Below are positions 4,909 to 5,289 of a DNA stretch of 5,289 nt, piece after piece (the first letter of the stretch is position 1; each line of letters opens with the position of its first letter). This stretch comes from an uncultured Comamonadaceae bacterium. Lineage in GTDB: Bacteria; Pseudomonadota; Gammaproteobacteria; Burkholderiales; Burkholderiaceae. Both the position numbers and the translations under genes were made by a program. The stretch spans positions 1 to 5,289 of the forward strand of contig CAMLSD010000190.1 in assembly GCA_946482595.1 (NCBI GenBank). The letters are read 5' to 3'. The notes beneath the pieces were generated by a model. It was not told the DNA's origin and ran no database searches. It saw only the letters and a program-made list of their open reading frames with translations.

Positions 4909-5289
4909 TCAGGCGAGACATTGCTCCAGCCCCTGCAGGAAGATGTCCTTCGGAAGATCGAGGCCGATGAACACCATCTTGCTGGTCTTGGGCTCACCTT
5001 CGGCCCATTTGGGGCCCAGATCACTGCCCATCAGCTGGTGCACCCCCTGGAAGATCACCTTGCGGTCGGTGCCGTTCATGTTCAGCACCCCCTTGTAGCG
5101 CAGCATGCGCGGACCGTAGATCTGCACGATCGCACCCAGGAAGTCCTCGAGCTTGGCCGGATTGAAGGGGCGGTCGGCGCGGAACACGAATGATTTCACG
5201 TCGTCATCGTGGTGGTGATGGTGGGCGTGTGACGGGTGGTTGCAGTGCTCGCCGTGCTCGTGATCATGGTCATGATGCGCATGGTCGTG
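4909..5289 (-). CDS. CobW/COG0523 family GTPase, C-terminal part (continues beyond the window)
   Basis: COG0523 proteins are GTPases that deliver metal, often zinc, to client proteins; relatives include CobW, YjiA, YeiR, ZigA and ZNG1. Only the last 126 residues are visible, and the reading frame stays open to the window edge. Reading 5' to 3' there is a linker of 30 residues containing 15 histidines, 6 aspartates, 2 glutamates and one cysteine (EHCNH), ending in HHHHHDDD. The CobW C-terminal domain follows: KSFVFRADRPFNPAKLEDFL, then YGPRMLRYKGVLNM, then VFIGLDLPKDIF. A GTG at 5199 could be mistaken for a start, but it lies inside the domain boundary. The P-loop and the CxCC metal motif would lie upstream, out of view. 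Family is sure; the metal and client are not. It is 156 bp upstream of dksA. Confidence 0.93.
   Translation of the reverse strand, partial: HDHAHHDHDHEHGEHCNHPSHAHHHHHDDDVKSFVFRADRPFNPAKLEDFLGAIVQIYGPRMLRYKGVLNMNGTDRKVIFQGVHQLMGSDLGPKWAEGEPKTSKMVFIGLDLPKDIFLQGLEQCLA
5200..5289 (-). other. Histidine-rich metal-binding linker of the COG0523 protein
   Basis: This stretch encodes 30 residues, half of them histidine, mostly alternating with Asp, Glu or Ala, and ends in five His then three Asp. Such linkers between the GTPase and C-terminal domains of COG0523 proteins bind several zinc or nickel ions with modest affinity. The plus strand is correspondingly a run of GTG and ATG triplets, a simple-sequence tract that could slip in replication. 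Confidence 0.85.

Noticed and set aside
4909..5199. A complete 96-aa protein starting with GTG at 5199
   Set aside because: The frame is open upstream to the window edge and encodes the typical histidine-rich COG0523 linker, so this is only the C-terminal part of a larger gene.

Overview
The window looks like core chromosome of a GC-rich betaproteobacterium, most likely of the order Burkholderiales (Comamonadaceae/Sphaerotilaceae-like). Three things suggest this. HslU, HslV and DksA are all of the betaproteobacterial type: HslV has a six-residue pre-sequence ahead of its catalytic threonine, and DksA has a one-cysteine finger. The GC content is high. The gene order COG0523 GTPase - dksA - STAS protein - hslV - hslU is one I recall from that order. 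This placement comes from memory of protein families, not from a database search.

All five genes lie on the minus strand, so transcription runs from right to left. From the right edge: the C-terminal part of a CobW/COG0523 metal-chaperone GTPase with a very histidine-rich linker (4909-5289, cut by the window end); a 156-bp control region with a candidate dksA promoter and several inverted repeats; dksA, with a long Ala/Lys-rich N-terminal extension (3946-4752); a 104-bp gap with small hairpins; a 575-aa STAS-domain protein of unknown function (2114-3841); a 97-bp gap with a probable terminator hairpin and a strong heat-shock (sigma-32) promoter match; hslV (1480-2016); a 99-bp spacer; and hslU (49-1380), followed by inverted repeats that may end the transcript. 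No gap exceeds 300 bp. I see no tRNA, rRNA, CRISPR array, insertion sequence or prophage gene.

HslV and HslU together form the ATP-dependent HslVU (ClpYQ) protease, and the heat-shock promoter in front of hslV fits that role. DksA acts with ppGpp on RNA polymerase in the stringent response. The COG0523 GTPase probably handles zinc or a related metal. Its position beside a DksA that lacks a complete four-cysteine zinc site recalls the low-zinc dksA2/COG0523 pairing in Pseudomonas. The STAS protein appears to be built from two copies of a helical-repeat plus STAS-like module, and it is the least understood gene here.

I found no convincing new multi-gene system. The best leads are the promoter placed almost on the hslV start codon, the duplicated architecture of the STAS protein, and the control region and start site of dksA.
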